Shown here: in pieces, positions 6,441 through 7,379 of the stretch
How positions within the stretch are numbered: position 1 is the stretch's first letter
Layout: each line of letters opens with the position of its first letter
Source: Actinomycetota bacterium
GTDB taxonomy: Bacteria > Actinomycetota > Acidimicrobiia > Acidimicrobiales > Iamiaceae
Direction of reading: 5' to 3'
Assembly: GCA_018268545.1 (NCBI GenBank)
Contig: JAFDWI010000033.1
Coordinates: 1-7,379, forward strand
DNA length: 7,379 bases
Position numbers and translations under genes: made by a program
The notes under the pieces: model-generated
What the model was told of the DNA's origin: nothing
What the model saw: the letters and a program-made list of their open reading frames with translations, nothing else
Databases searched by the model: none

Positions 6441-6446
6441 TAGGCT
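6441..6446 (+). promoter_or_regulatory. Candidate -10 box for divIVA, possibly leaderless
   Basis: TAGGCT (TANNNT type, preceded by AG) ends 8 bases before the divIVA ATG at 6455. No convincing -35 or Shine-Dalgarno is present; the nearest purine run, GGGAAG at 6435-6440, is 14 bases from the ATG and abuts the box. Transcription from A6453 or A6455 would give a leaderless or nearly leaderless mRNA, a common arrangement in actinobacteria. This is inference from spacing. Confidence 0.35.
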
Positions 6447-6454
6447 CGGCTGAC

Positions 6455-7379
6455 ATGGAACTCACGCCGCAGCTGCTGACCGACGAGATCGACTTCCGGA
6501 TCGCTGTCCGAGGCTACGACCGCAATGAGGTGGGCGATTTCCTGGAGCGGGTCGCGGTCGCCGTCGGTCAACTCCAGACGCAACTGGCCAAGGCCGTTGC
6601 CCGTGCGAGGACGGCCGAAGCACGGGTGTCGGAGTTGGAGGCCGCCGGTCCGGGTGCCACGACCGACATCGCCGCCGATGATCGCGACCGGTTGCCGGCC
6701 GACGAACCCGAGGTCGTCGCGGAACCGGTCGACGATGCCGGCGATTCCGACGTCGCCGACGACGCGACGTCCGCTCTGCCGACGGCACCACCGGCTGCGC
6801 CCGTTCCCGTGATCGGTGACGACGACGACCTCAACGAGGAGTTGCGCCGCACCCTGGTGCTCGCCCAGCGCACGGCCGACATGGCGATCCGCGAGGCGCA
6901 CGACGAGGCCAAGGCGATCATCGACCGTGCCAACGACGAGGCGCGCCACAATCGCGAGGAGGCCGAAGCCGCCCATGCGAAGGCGCGGGAGGAGGCACGT
7001 GCCCGTCTCGTCGCCGAGATCCGCGAGCTGGAGACGACCCGTGAATCGATGCGCGACGACGCGGCGGTGCTCGAGCGTCATCTCGGGACCGAACGGGCAC
7101 GGGTACGTGAGACGATCCAGGTCCTCCGGCGGCTGGTCGACGACCCGGCGTCGTTTCGGACCGGAGGACTCCCGGAGCTGTCCGGGGTGACGACACCCGC
7201 CGAGTTGGGCCCGGGATCCGGGTCGATCGACGACCCGGTGGGCGAGGAAGTCGATGCCGCGAACGAGATCGACGATTCCGAGGTGGATGCTCCGGCCGCG
7301 GTCGATGCTCCGGCGGATGCTCCGGTCGACACGCGTGGCACATCGTCGGAACCGACGATCGGCCGGGCGCGTTTCGACC
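6455..7379 (+). CDS. divIVA: DivIVA/Wag31-type polar coiled-coil protein (3' end beyond window)
   Basis: The frame is open from ATG 6455 to the window edge: 308 full codons plus one base, with no stop. DivIVA proteins bind negatively curved membrane and in actinobacteria organise polar or septal wall growth. The N-terminal domain is recognisable in MELTPQLLTDEIDFRIAVRG followed by YDRNEVGDFLERV: Phe14 and Arg15 sit where the membrane-inserting Phe/Arg pair lies, and GYD..EV..FL is the family signature. A first coiled coil (about 30-63) leads into an acidic, Pro/Ala-rich insert (64-127). A second, highly charged coiled coil (128-229) is rich in Ala, Glu and Arg, with EAHDEAKAIIDRANDEA typical of the family. 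The tail from 230 is acidic, disordered and has DAP repeats. Its place after sepF-yggT supports the call. Confidence 0.92.
   Translation, partial: MELTPQLLTDEIDFRIAVRGYDRNEVGDFLERVAVAVGQLQTQLAKAVARARTAEARVSELEAAGPGATTDIAADDRDRLPADEPEVVAEPVDDAGDSDVADDATSALPTAPPAAPVPVIGDDDDLNEELRRTLVLAQRTADMAIREAHDEAKAIIDRANDEARHNREEAEAAHAKAREEARARLVAEIRELETTRESMRDDAAVLERHLGTERARVRETIQVLRRLVDDPASFRTGGLPELSGVTTPAELGPGSGSIDDPVGEEVDAANEIDDSEVDAPAAVDAPADAPVDTRGTSSEPTIGRARFD
7286..7325 (+). repeat. Three short GATGCTCCGG repeats in the divIVA tail
   Basis: The 10-mer GATGCTCCGG occurs exactly at 7286, 7304 and 7316, in frame each time, and encodes Asp-Ala-Pro (residues 278-280, 284-286, 288-290). The spacing is irregular (18 and 12 bases, both multiples of three), so in-frame repeat expansion in a disordered tail is the simplest reading. 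Confidence 0.8.

Overview
The window is a stretch of a division and cell wall (dcw) gene cluster from a high-GC bacterium, all on the + strand. The order is ftsW (3' end), murG, murC, ftsQ, ftsZ, pgeF, sepF, yggT, divIVA (5' end). A dcw cluster with no ftsA next to ftsZ, followed by sepF, yggT and a DivIVA/Wag31-type gene, points to Actinomycetota. The FtsZ tail ending in DVPSFLK and the actinobacterial style of PgeF and SepF agree. Within that phylum the variants in MurG and MurC suggest a lineage outside Mycobacterium and Streptomyces, possibly Acidimicrobiia; this is inference from style and was not tested by a search.

Layout. Bases 1-3576 are a tightly packed block: ftsW overlaps murG by 4 bases (GTGA), murG overlaps murC by 11 bases, and murC overlaps ftsQ by 4 bases (GTGA). 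A 144-base gap then precedes ftsZ and holds a candidate promoter, a strong inverted repeat (3640-3673) and a clear ribosome binding site. pgeF follows ftsZ after 16 bases, probably from a TTG start. An 81-base gap with a -10-like box and a strong ribosome binding site precedes sepF. yggT starts 2 bases after sepF. A 34-base gap with another -10-like box precedes divIVA, which is still open at the right edge.

How the genes work together. FtsW polymerises septal glycan, MurG makes its lipid II substrate, and MurC makes the UDP-MurNAc-alanine that starts the stem peptide. FtsQ connects cytoplasmic and periplasmic division proteins. FtsZ forms the ring, and SepF tethers FtsZ to the membrane in place of FtsA. 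YggT is a small membrane protein that usually travels with sepF. DivIVA marks poles and curved membrane and directs wall growth in actinobacteria. PgeF is a hydrolase/phosphorylase-fold enzyme linked to peptidoglycan fidelity.

I do not see an undescribed system here. The points worth a second look are the ftsQ-ftsZ leader hairpin, three GTANNNT boxes at the three gaps that carry candidate promoters, the absence of ylmE/yggS between pgeF and sepF, residue changes in usually conserved MurG and MurC motifs, a lone cysteine pair at the end of FtsQ, and a long acidic insert between the two coiled coils of DivIVA.
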